A DNA stretch of 48,817 bases from CAZUMH01 sp964621645 (GTDB lineage: Bacteria; Zhuqueibacterota; QNDG01; JAGLOF01), in assembly GCA_964621645.1 (NCBI GenBank), contig CAZUMH010000012.1, forward strand, positions 1-48,817, written 5' to 3'. Positions 41,040-48,817 of the stretch are shown piece by piece. A program made the position numbers and the translations under genes. How positions within the stretch are numbered: position 1 is the first letter of the stretch; each line of letters starts with the position of its first letter. Below the pieces are notes generated by a model, which saw only the letters and a program-made list of their open reading frames with translations, was not told the origin of the DNA and searched no databases.

Positions 41040-43454
41040 ATGAAACGGGCGGGTATTTGTACCATTATCATCCTTACACTACTCTGCCTGGGATTGAGCC
41101 AGGCTCAGCTGAAAGAAGAAACCGGAGCTTTCAAGCTCTATAAAAACGAGACGCAGATCGGCCGAATCACCTATTCTATCGACAACCAGGGTGTCTACCG
41201 CCGTTCCTTTCTGATAACCCTGGCGGGACAGTCGGTGCGCAATAATCTGACGCTTCATCTGGATGCGGACGGCTCCTGGCATTCGGGCTTGCTGCAGACC
41301 CCCACGGATACGATTGCAGTGGAGCGTCAGGACAGCCTCGCCGTCTATACGGTGAGGGGTAAGGAGTACCGGATTACATTTGATCCGGGCTGCTCTCTGT
41401 ATGACAACTACGGGCCCTACTTCGAATCATTATTCATTAAACGGTATGATCATAAAGCTGGCGGCAAGCAGAATTTCCGCCGCTTTATCTTCCCCAGTAT
41501 GATGAGTGACTTTTCCCTGGAATATAAGGGCACCCGCATCGCAGCGGTTGGGGAGGATAAAATCAAGTTTTCCCTTTATGATATGACGGTAATGGGGATT
41601 GTCGTTCATATCTGGGCCGATCACACTTCCCGTGTCTGCATGATGGATGTGCCGGTGCAGTACGCCGTCTTTGTCCGGGAGGGATTCGAAGATCTGCTTG
41701 GCGCCAGGATGGAGGATCTCTCTGTCTCTCAACCGAAATTCGAGGTATCGGTGGAGAAAGTGATGATTCCCATGCGGGATGGAGTGCATCTGGCTGCTGA
41801 CGTTTATCATCCCAGTCCAGATACGGCAAAATGTCCGGTGATCCTTATCCGGACGCCCTATAAAAAGGAGATGCAGCAGCTGGACGGCGAGTACTGGGCC
41901 CGGCGGGGCTACGTCTGTGTCATCCAGGACTGCCGCGGTCGTTTCAGCTCGGAAGGCAGCTGGGAACCATTCCTGAACGAGGCGGAGGACGGCTATGACA
42001 CAATCGAATGGCTGGCCGGTCAGCCCTGGAGCAGCGGCAAAGTCGGCATGATCGGCGGCTCCTATGTGGGGTGGGTACAGCTCTGGGCCGCGGCTCAGAT
42101 GCCGCCTCATCTCACCACAATCATCCCCCAGGTGGCGCCTCCCGATCCTTTTTATAATATTCCCTATGAATACGGCGCCTTCTTCCTGCTGGGATCACTC
42201 TGGTGGGCCGAAGTGCTGGAGAGCAAGGCCACCGGCGATCTTTCCGGGCGGACCCTGAGCGAGATCAACCAACAGGACTACGAAAAAGTTCTGAAAAGCC
42301 TGCCCGTGATCGATCTTGATAAAAAGGTGCTGGGAGGAGAGAATCCCTATTGGCGGGCCTGGATAAAAAACTATATAAACGGGAGCTACTGGCAGCGGGC
42401 CAATTTCATGGAAAAGCTGAAACAGGTTACCATCCCGGTATTTTTGCAGTCCGGCTGGTTCGACGGTGACGGCATCGGGACGAAGCTCAATTATCTGGCC
42501 CTGAAGAAATCCGGAAATAAAAACCTGAAGATGATCGTCGGCCCCTGGGGGCATACCAATCAATCCACCACGGTTCTGGGCACTAAAGTGCTGGGCAGCG
42601 AAGCCGCCCTCGATTTGCAGATCCGTTTTTTAAAATGGTTCGACTACTGGCTCAAAGGAAAGAAGAACGGCATTATGGAAGAGCCGCGGGTAATGCTCTA
42701 CGATATGTTCTCTAACCGCTGGCTCACGGGGGACAGCTATCCGCTGCCCGAGACAGATTTTACGGATGTCTTCCTGTCCAGCCGTGAGGGGGCCAATACC
42801 AGCCGGGGAGACGGCACGCTGCTCTGGTCCGCTCCGGCAGAGGGCAAAGAATTCGACCAGTACAGCTATGATCCCGGGGATCCCACTCCTTCGCCGGAGT
42901 ATTATTTCGAGAGCAAAGATGAGATCGAAAAAGACAAGGCCGAAGGGGTCAATCAGGATGAATTGATGCAAAGAAGGATCGCCTTTCATAACCGGGTAAC
43001 CGATGAGCGCCGGGATATCCTGGTATTTCAGACTTCACCTCTGGACAGCAGCTTGACGGTGGCCGGGCCGGTAGCGGCATTTCTCTACGCTTCCTCCGAT
43101 GCCCGGGATACGGACTGGTTTGTCAGCCTCACGGATGTGGACGAGAAAGGGGAGGTTTTTCAGCTCGTTAAAGGAGTGGCCCGGGCCCGCTTCCGGGAAG
43201 GTACGGACAGGGAAGTATTTCTGGAGAAGGGCCGGATCTACCAATATCGGATCGATATGTGGCATACCGGCATTACCTTCAAGAAGGGCCACCGTATCCG
43301 GGTGGAAATATCATCGGCGCTCTTCCCCTTATTCTCCCGCAATTTGAACACGGGAGGCCATAACGAGACCGAAACCGGCTACGTTACGGCCCGGCAGCGG
43401 ATCTACCACTCAAAGAAATACCCCTCCCGCGTTAGTCTGCCGATCATTCATTGA
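41040..43454 (+). CDS. CocE/NonD (S15 X-Pro dipeptidyl-peptidase) family hydrolase
   Basis: An 804-residue exported hydrolase. Residues 1-23 form a signal peptide. An N-terminal region of about 210 residues shares no motif I recognise. From about residue 238 the alpha/beta-hydrolase begins with VMIPMRDGVHLAADVYHP. The nucleophile is Ser341 in GGSYVGW, the acid is in SGWFDGD (about Asp475), and the His is in GPWGHTN (His505). From about 580 the jelly-roll C-terminal domain follows, with the SSALFPLFSRNLNTGG motif. It cleaves acyl-Pro bonds or esters. The start at 41040 has GGAG upstream and restores the signal peptide. The N-terminal extension makes it larger than typical CocE. Confidence 0.9.
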   Translation: MKRAGICTIIILTLLCLGLSQAQLKEETGAFKLYKNETQIGRITYSIDNQGVYRRSFLITLAGQSVRNNLTLHLDADGSWHSGLLQTPTDTIAVERQDSLAVYTVRGKEYRITFDPGCSLYDNYGPYFESLFIKRYDHKAGGKQNFRRFIFPSMMSDFSLEYKGTRIAAVGEDKIKFSLYDMTVMGIVVHIWADHTSRVCMMDVPVQYAVFVREGFEDLLGARMEDLSVSQPKFEVSVEKVMIPMRDGVHLAADVYHPSPDTAKCPVILIRTPYKKEMQQLDGEYWARRGYVCVIQDCRGRFSSEGSWEPFLNEAEDGYDTIEWLAGQPWSSGKVGMIGGSYVGWVQLWAAAQMPPHLTTIIPQVAPPDPFYNIPYEYGAFFLLGSLWWAEVLESKATGDLSGRTLSEINQQDYEKVLKSLPVIDLDKKVLGGENPYWRAWIKNYINGSYWQRANFMEKLKQVTIPVFLQSGWFDGDGIGTKLNYLALKKSGNKNLKMIVGPWGHTNQSTTVLGTKVLGSEAALDLQIRFLKWFDYWLKGKKNGIMEEPRVMLYDMFSNRWLTGDSYPLPETDFTDVFLSSREGANTSRGDGTLLWSAPAEGKEFDQYSYDPGDPTPSPEYYFESKDEIEKDKAEGVNQDELMQRRIAFHNRVTDERRDILVFQTSPLDSSLTVAGPVAAFLYASSDARDTDWFVSLTDVDEKGEVFQLVKGVARARFREGTDREVFLEKGRIYQYRIDMWHTGITFKKGHRIRVEISSALFPLFSRNLNTGGHNETETGYVTARQRIYHSKKYPSRVSLPIIH

Positions 43455-43494
43455 AACGGCCGGGGAGGGGTTTAATCTGTACTATTAATCCGGG

Positions 43495-44025
43495 TCAGGC
43501 CATGAATATAAGCCCGATGCGGGCTGAAAAGATACCCAGACAGGTACCAGCCAGGACATCGCTGGGATAGTGCACTCCGTTATAGACACGGGAAAATCCG
43601 ATCACTGAGGCCGTCCCGTAGAGGGGGACGGCCAGTGAGGGATAGAAATAGTTGAACAGCGTCGCCATCATGAAGGCGCCGGCAGCGTGTCCGGAAGGGA
43701 AGCTGAATTGGTCCGGAGCCTTCATAAGAGATTTCACCTGGGGCAGAGAGATAATGGGCCGGCGGCGCTTCGCTTTCTTTTTCAGAATTGTCTGACTGCT
43801 CATCTCGATAAGAAAGGCCAGCCCCCCTGACTGCAGCAGGGGACGGGAGTTTACCCGGTCGAAGATGGCGGTGAAAAGGAACACCACCGGATAGAGATAC
43901 CCATACCCGATATGGGAAAAGGCGTACATGATCCTGTCCAGTGTCTTGCGTCCATTCCACCCTGAAATCCTCAAACAGAGCGATCTGTCCAGATTGTGAA
44001 GCTTATAAGCAAATTTCTTTAACAT
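43495..44025 (-). CDS. PAP2 superfamily membrane phosphatase
   Basis: A 176-residue membrane phosphatase. The three PAP2 motifs are present: KKKAKRRRP (about residues 83-91), FPSGHAAG (about 108-115) and SRVYNGVHYPSDVLAG (about 145-160). Several helices surround them. Such enzymes dephosphorylate undecaprenyl diphosphate, phosphatidylglycerol phosphate or lipid A; which one is not visible. AGAGGG precedes the ATG. It converges with the CocE gene, and the 40-nt gap has no clear terminator. Confidence 0.88.
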   Translation of the reverse strand: MLKKFAYKLHNLDRSLCLRISGWNGRKTLDRIMYAFSHIGYGYLYPVVFLFTAIFDRVNSRPLLQSGGLAFLIEMSSQTILKKKAKRRRPIISLPQVKSLMKAPDQFSFPSGHAAGAFMMATLFNYFYPSLAVPLYGTASVIGFSRVYNGVHYPSDVLAGTCLGIFSARIGLIFMA

Positions 44026-44153
44026 CGACCCTCTTAACGTACTGTTTTTTCTATCGGACCCTTTTCGTTACGGGAAATATGCAATATACATGCCACAATT
44101 ATTTCCCTCACGCCGCACCCTCCAAATACGGTTCACCTGCGTGCATTCCCTGA

Positions 44154-46394
44154 CTAGCGCGGGCCGGCCGGAAGATTTGTACGCAGATAGCGGGTAAGAA
44201 GTTCCCTCAAATGCAGGGTCGTGCCGGGCCCTTCGTAGATACCGTGGGAGCGGTTCGGATAGGCCATCATTGTGAAGGGCTTGTTATATTTCACCAGTTC
44301 ATTGATAAGCCGTTCCGTGCCCTGATAGTGTACATTATCATCGCCGGTGCCGTGCACGATGAGCAGGTTGCCCTTGAGATTTTTGGCGTAAGTGATGGGC
44401 GATCCCTTGATGAAAGGTTCATCATCATCCTGGGGCAGCCCCATGTAGCGTTCCTGGTAAATGGTGTCATAGAGGTGCTGATCCGGCACCGGAGCCACCG
44501 ACATACCGGTTTTATAGAGATCCGGATACTGGAGCATGGCGTTAAGAGTAGCCGAGCCGCCGCCGCTCCAGCCCCAGACACCGATACGGTCGGGATCCAC
44601 GAAGCTCCATTCCCGGATTACCCGTACGGCGGCGGCCTGGTCGGCAGGATTGAGCTGGCCGATCTTTTTATAGATGGACTTGCGCCAGGCTCTGCCGCGG
44701 GGGCTGGGGGTTCCCCGGTTGTCCACACTGATCACGATGTAGCCCTCCTGGCTCAGCATCACATGCCAGAGATAGGTGGAGCCGCCCCAGCGATCCACCA
44801 CAGTCTGTCCGGCCGGTTCGCTGTACACATAGAAGAGGACCGGATATTTTTTGGATGGATCGAAATTGTAGGGTTTGATCATCATGCCGTCCAGCTGTGC
44901 CTCGCCAATATTGACCCGGAAAAATTCCACCGGCTTTTTCTTGAGGGCGGCCACGGTTTCCTCTAATCCCTTGTTTTCCACCAGAAGGCTCAGGCGCTTG
45001 TGCCTGGGCAGGCTCACCAGGCCGGTTTGCGGAACCCGGTTGGCCGAGGAGTAGGAGTGGATGGCCCAGCGGCCGTCCGGAGAGATCTGATAGGAGTGCT
45101 GACCGGGCATGTCCGTTGGGGTGAGTCTCTGGGGAGAGCCTCCCTTCAACCGCACCCGGTAGAGATACCGCTGGGTGGGATTATCAGGAGAGGCGATGAA
45201 ATAGATATAGCCGCCGTTCACATCGATGCACTCCACTGAGATGACATCATAGTTGCCCGGTGTTACCAGACGGCTCTTGCCGGTCTCACGGTCGATGAGG
45301 TAGACATGCCTCCAGCCGTCCTGTTCGCTGACCCAGGTAAAATACCGTTTGTCTTTGAGCCAGCGGACATCGTCACAGACCTCGGTCCAGGCGTCGTCCT
45401 TGTCGGTAAAGACGGTGCGCACCTTGCCCCTTTTCGCGTCGCAGAACATGATCTCGTTCCTATTCTGATAGCGGTTGAGATGCTGGATCATCAGTTCTTT
45501 GGAATTGGCGGCCCACTCCATGCGGGCGATGTAATTGTCGCGGGTATCGCCGGGCACCTGCATCCAGACGGTTGCACCGCCGGCCGCAGGGACCACTCCC
45601 ACCCGGCAGGAGGAGTTGGTAGTGCCGACTTTGGGATACTGGAACTGAATAACCCGGGGATAGAGAGAGTCGGTATTGTTGATCATGGAGAAGATGCCCA
45701 CGCCGGAAGCGTCCAGGCGCCAGTAGGCGATGTACTTACCGTCCGGACTCCAGCGGAAGCCGTCCCGGTCGCCGAACTCCTCCTCGTAGACCCAGTCGAA
45801 GGTGCCGTTGATGATGGTGTCCGATCCGTCGAAGGTCAGCTGGGTGATGCCGCGGCCGGAGAGGTCCTCCACATAGATATTGTTCTTTATCACATAGGCG
45901 ACCCTGCCGCCGTCCGGAGAAAACTTGGCGAACATCAGGGTGGAAGGCTCGGCGTCTCCCCCCAGTTTCTTGAGATCCCAGTTCTTGAGGTTGAGCACCC
46001 AGTAGTCGCCGCGGGTATTTTGCCGCCAGACCCGGGCTGTATTGGTGAAGATGAGCAGTTTGTCGCCCTGTTCCGACCAGATGTAATTGGCTATGGCCAG
46101 GGGCTTATCATCACCGGAGGGGATGAGCCGTTCCGCCGGGACCAGGATCTCTCTGCTGTACTTTCCCGGAACATAGCGTACGATGTCCCGTCCGCCCTTG
46201 TCGTTGCGTTCCAGGGTGGTGTATCCTGATCCGTCTTCCAGCCAGCGGGCCGGTCCGAATCGTTCCGAGGAGAATTCGCGCGAGGCGAAGATGCGGTTCA
46301 GAGTAAGAATACCGAGATCGCCGTCCTGCGCTAAAAGGGAGGTGCTCATCAGAATAAGGATGAGCGGGAGCAGATATTTTTTCATCTTGGCCAT
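44154..46394 (-). CDS. Exported dipeptidyl peptidase IV (S9B)
   Basis: A 746-residue DPP4-type peptidase. Residues 1-22 are a signal peptide (ending SLLAQ). A DPPIV beta-propeller occupies about 30-490; it carries FDWVYEEEF (about 199-207), whose Glu pair anchors the substrate N-terminus. The catalytic domain has Ser610 in GWSGGG, Asp in HGTGDDNV (about 685-686) and His717 in NRSHG. The usual Tyr after the nucleophile (GWSYGG) is Gly here. It removes Xaa-Pro dipeptides from peptides in the periplasm or at the cell surface. AGGAG lies 6 nt before the ATG. It has its own promoter candidate. Confidence 0.93.
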   Translation of the reverse strand: MAKMKKYLLPLILILMSTSLLAQDGDLGILTLNRIFASREFSSERFGPARWLEDGSGYTTLERNDKGGRDIVRYVPGKYSREILVPAERLIPSGDDKPLAIANYIWSEQGDKLLIFTNTARVWRQNTRGDYWVLNLKNWDLKKLGGDAEPSTLMFAKFSPDGGRVAYVIKNNIYVEDLSGRGITQLTFDGSDTIINGTFDWVYEEEFGDRDGFRWSPDGKYIAYWRLDASGVGIFSMINNTDSLYPRVIQFQYPKVGTTNSSCRVGVVPAAGGATVWMQVPGDTRDNYIARMEWAANSKELMIQHLNRYQNRNEIMFCDAKRGKVRTVFTDKDDAWTEVCDDVRWLKDKRYFTWVSEQDGWRHVYLIDRETGKSRLVTPGNYDVISVECIDVNGGYIYFIASPDNPTQRYLYRVRLKGGSPQRLTPTDMPGQHSYQISPDGRWAIHSYSSANRVPQTGLVSLPRHKRLSLLVENKGLEETVAALKKKPVEFFRVNIGEAQLDGMMIKPYNFDPSKKYPVLFYVYSEPAGQTVVDRWGGSTYLWHVMLSQEGYIVISVDNRGTPSPRGRAWRKSIYKKIGQLNPADQAAAVRVIREWSFVDPDRIGVWGWSGGGSATLNAMLQYPDLYKTGMSVAPVPDQHLYDTIYQERYMGLPQDDDEPFIKGSPITYAKNLKGNLLIVHGTGDDNVHYQGTERLINELVKYNKPFTMMAYPNRSHGIYEGPGTTLHLRELLTRYLRTNLPAGPR

Positions 46395-46420
46395 GATAGT
46401 CTCCTGTGGTTGAGTCCGAT

Positions 46421-46454
46421 ATTATAAAATAAGGATTCTTTAGCTCAGGAGCAA
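46421..46454 (-). promoter_or_regulatory. Promoter candidate of the DPP4 gene
   Basis: On the minus strand TTGCTC (46454-46449), 17 bp and TATTTT (46431-46426), with an overlapping perfect TATAAT at 46426-46421. The transcript would start about 20 nt before the start codon. Confidence 0.5.
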
Positions 46455-46777
46455 GGTAAAATTGAGGGTAAACTTTTTTATGGCCGATGAGAAGTGGACG
46501 GATTCTTATCCTTTCTTCTTGAAGAAGTCCTGTTTCTCTCTTGAAGGGAGGGGACAATGGGGGGGTGTTCGAAATTATCGGGAAAAGTCTCTCTGACAAA
46601 AAAAATTCCAACCAGACCCTGTCCGGATTTCTGACCCTGACAGGATCAAGAACCGTCTTAGACCTCCCGGAGGTTCAAAACCTCCGGGAGGTCACGATTG
46701 TAATATCCAGGGCGATCGGGAGGGATTGATATAGAGCGTTCCTGTCACGTACTTCAGGCACCACCAGATTTTTACCC
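46455..46777. other. Non-coding spacer with a long perfect inverted repeat
   Basis: No gene is supported. It contains GACCTCCCGGAGGTT and its exact complement around CAA (46661-46693): a 15-bp perfect stem with a 3-nt loop. Each arm is itself nearly palindromic (ACCTCC-C-GGAGGT), so the DNA can form a double cruciform. It also contains a partial CTTCTTGAAGAAG palindrome (about 46515-46527). Confidence 0.6.
46661..46693. repeat. REP-like perfect 15-bp inverted repeat
   Basis: 15-bp arms and a 3-nt loop, not followed by a T-run. It lies between the divergent DPP4 and lipoprotein genes, so it is not simply the terminator of either. Similar GACCTCC..GGAGGTC elements are scattered in FCB genomes (from memory). 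Confidence 0.65.
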
Positions 46778-46806
46778 TTGCCAAAAATCCGATAATTTAT
46801 TATGTT
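46778..46806 (+). promoter_or_regulatory. Promoter of the terminal lipoprotein gene
   Basis: TTGCCA (46778-46783), 17 bp and TATGTT (46801-46806). The start near 46813 gives a leader of about 78 nt. Confidence 0.5.
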
Positions 46807-46890
46807 AAATTTAATACATTCAACACACCAGACCTATTATAACTGACATCCCAGCTATTGCTTGTCCTTGCATCTAATGATGAGGTCCCG

Positions 46891-48817
46891 ATGATCAAGA
46901 TTAAAGGATGGAATAGACTCTTTGCTTTGGCTGTCCTGACCGTGTTCGCATTGACAGCGGGATGTTCAAAGAATCCTGTTTCCGGCGGTGATTCAGGCCC
47001 GGTACCGGATGCTGTGCAAACAGTAGGACCGGGGGGCGGTGTGCTGGAGACGGAAGACTTCTCCCTGAGCGTCCCGGCGGGAGCCTTTAACTCCTCTGTG
47101 GAGCTCAGACTCTATGTGGACAGCTTTGACGACTTCAGCAGTCATGCCGCCACCCGGGCGTATGAGATCAGCGGATTACCGGATGTTTATGTGAAATCAC
47201 TGCGGCTCGCCCTCAAACATGACAGCAGTCTGTCGGCGGAGAGTTATATCGCTCTGGGAAGACCGGTGGTTGATCCGCTGATCAGTGATTCAGTACGGGT
47301 ATACAAATTTCAGAGCGCCATAGATTCATCCGGCTATCTGGTGTGTCATCTCCCCGCTCCCGCTGCGGCCGGCGGCAGGGCAGCGAAATCCGGGCGATTC
47401 AGCGGGTTCGGGACTGATGGTACTGATAATACCACCTCCATCCGCGGCGTAAAAAATTATAAAGTTTCCACACCGACCCAGCACTTTAAGATCTATTATC
47501 CTGATGATATGGGGGCGGCTGTTCTTTTACTGAAGCCCCTTCTGGAACACTACTATGATATCATCACCGGTGACCTCGGCTTCAGTTTTAACAACCGCCC
47601 CTGGAGTTGGCCGATAATAGTATATATCGGGGAGGTACATAGCAGCCTGCACAAGAGGCTGCACGCGAACGGGCATTATGATCCGATAAGCACCGATCCC
47701 GAGGAAAATGCGCAATATGGTTTACCGATCCTGGATATTAATGAACAAAGTCTCAGGTCCGCACAGTATGCCAGCATCGCCCAGGCGGCGGGCCCGGAAC
47801 TGCTGCAGTTTGCCATAGGGCTCTATGCGGGCCCCCGGAAAATGGTCAGTAATGTTGATCAGCGCTGGTTAATGTCCGCCGTCTTTAACTGGTCGGAAGA
47901 GTACTTCGCGGAATCAGGCGCGTTCAAGAAACCCGAATTTTTCCCGGGTTTTGAAATGGCGCCCTTTCACGGTATGCGTGCCGGGGCAATAGCGGATATC
48001 GTTTCATCCGAACTGCACGGGCGGGGAATGGCGCCTGTCATTAAATATCTGGCCGATGATGCCCGTTTCGGTCCCAAGGGAGCGGCCGCGGTCTATGCTT
48101 CGATCTCCGGAGGAACAGATCCGGTGACGTCTCTGATCACGAATGTGAACGGCCTGGTGGCGGATTGGTGGCCTGACTTTTTCCATGAATACGTTTTAGG
48201 AAACATATACAGTGTAGCGGCCTCAAAATTCCTCGATCCGAACAATATCAGCCGTACCTGGGATATAGAGGATGCGGGAGATACCCTCCAGGAATTCACC
48301 TCCACGGACGTGCAGGGGTATGCCCATCTGTCTGCAAAATTATTCCTCGTAAACCTTGACTATGCGAACATCAGCTCATCGGCGAATCTGCGCATCGACG
48401 CGGACGGCACCGTCACTGACGACGCTGTCGCGGTCATCGTGTTTGGGGTCAATAATGACGACCTCTACTTTCTGGGGGAGGAAAAATCCGGGGAAGCCAC
48501 TGTGATAGTGGAAAATCTTCGTGACTATTATGACAATGGCTGGCGCCAATTCCTGATCGTTGTCGTGAACAGTATGCTGTCACCGCCCTATACCGGCAAA
48601 TCCGATATAGATCTCACGCTGAAAGTTGAGACCGCAGCTCCGCCGCCGGACTATAATCAGATCAGGGTCTCGGTAAGGTTCCTGCGCCACTACTACCGGG
48701 AATATTCCGATGGCAGCAGTGATTATTTCGACAGAGATGACGCTCTCTTCGCACACAGCTTCTATCCGGGCAGTTTTAGTGGCAATACCTTCACAGCGAA
48801 CTATTACTACACGGACA
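46891..48817 (+). CDS. Large lipoprotein with gluzincin-like domain (3' end outside window)
   Basis: An open frame of 642 codons runs off the window. It starts MIKIKGWN with GAGG upstream, and has a signal and lipobox (LTAGC, Cys25). Residues about 45-80 (GPGGGVLETEDFSLSVPAGAF) look like the start of a ZU5-type domain. Residues about 190-400 resemble the MA-clan peptidase fold: FKIYYPDD at the start, WPIIVYIG, and NWSEEYFAE where active members have the WxxEGLAEYFE helix. At the place where HExxH is expected the sequence reads PELLQ, so zinc binding is doubtful. The rest is beta-rich (VIVFGVNNDD, FLIVVVNSM). Probably an extracellular binding protein; its function is not known to me. Confidence 0.7.
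   Translation, partial: MIKIKGWNRLFALAVLTVFALTAGCSKNPVSGGDSGPVPDAVQTVGPGGGVLETEDFSLSVPAGAFNSSVELRLYVDSFDDFSSHAATRAYEISGLPDVYVKSLRLALKHDSSLSAESYIALGRPVVDPLISDSVRVYKFQSAIDSSGYLVCHLPAPAAAGGRAAKSGRFSGFGTDGTDNTTSIRGVKNYKVSTPTQHFKIYYPDDMGAAVLLLKPLLEHYYDIITGDLGFSFNNRPWSWPIIVYIGEVHSSLHKRLHANGHYDPISTDPEENAQYGLPILDINEQSLRSAQYASIAQAAGPELLQFAIGLYAGPRKMVSNVDQRWLMSAVFNWSEEYFAESGAFKKPEFFPGFEMAPFHGMRAGAIADIVSSELHGRGMAPVIKYLADDARFGPKGAAAVYASISGGTDPVTSLITNVNGLVADWWPDFFHEYVLGNIYSVAASKFLDPNNISRTWDIEDAGDTLQEFTSTDVQGYAHLSAKLFLVNLDYANISSSANLRIDADGTVTDDAVAVIVFGVNNDDLYFLGEEKSGEATVIVENLRDYYDNGWRQFLIVVVNSMLSPPYTGKSDIDLTLKVETAAPPPDYNQIRVSVRFLRHYYREYSDGSSDYFDRDDALFAHSFYPGSFSGNTFTANYYYTD

Noticed and set aside
1..48817. 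CRISPR arrays, prophage, transposase or rRNA genes
   Set aside because: No regularly spaced repeats, integrase, transposase, phage structural genes or rRNA sequence were seen on either strand.

Overview
The window reads as chromosomal DNA of a Gram-negative, heterotrophic bacterium of the wider FCB (Fibrobacteres-Chlorobi-Bacteroidetes) assemblage, most likely one of its less-studied phyla such as KSB1, Calditrichota or Marinimicrobia. This placement is inferred from a type IX secretion sorting domain (23460-25214), a GWxTD-domain protein (30589-32244), a TonB-dependent receptor, a large-insert SecD and hairpin repeats of the GTCCC/GGGAC kind. The phylum cannot be fixed from the window alone. 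Most of the DNA is moderately GC-rich. One block (about 14.2-18.1 kb) is clearly AT-rich.

Layout. 1-620: a minus-strand tRNA-Lys cluster with two intact genes and degenerate copies. 648-5193: secD-secF-STAS-purA operon. 5412-10910: an OM barrel, an SSS symporter and an exported S9 peptidase. 11072-14038: TonB receptor, ECF-type S component and SAM methyltransferase, translationally coupled, behind a near-perfect sigma70-type promoter. 14143-18172: the AT-rich block, with a frameshifted ABC exporter, a six-bladed propeller protein, a truncated HTH protein and a roughly 290-nt leader, bounded by matching REP-like palindromes. 18173-22282: short asparaginase, a methyltransferase broken by an internal deletion, and an M28 aminopeptidase fused to an M19 dipeptidase. 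22477-25214: rpiB and a divergent T9SS-exported propeller protein. 25764-30315: oligopeptidase B-like lipoprotein, Asp-box lipoprotein, acyltransferase and ArfB. 30589-36399: GWxTD protein, class IV aminotransferase, CopA. 36803-40948: mutS, then an ECF sigma/anti-sigma/YbjQ operon. 41040-46394: CocE/S15 hydrolase, PAP2 phosphatase, DPP4. 46891-48817: a lipoprotein gene running off the end.

The main theme is extracytoplasmic protein and peptide breakdown. Six predicted exported or lipid-anchored peptidases (S9C-like, S9A, S9B/DPP4, S15/CocE, M28 and M19, the last two fused) lie in about 41 kb with an asparaginase and transport genes. Housekeeping genes (purA, secDF, mutS, rpiB, copA, arfB) are interspersed. 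Several promoters have a near-consensus TTGACA-17-TATATT form, so primary sigma recognition appears close to the E. coli type rather than the Bacteroidetes type.

The most interesting items are the TonB/ECF/methyltransferase operon, the M28-M19 fusion, the palindrome-bounded AT-rich block, a Fur-box-shaped palindrome between divergent genes, and a large terminal lipoprotein that looks like a metallopeptidase without its zinc motif.
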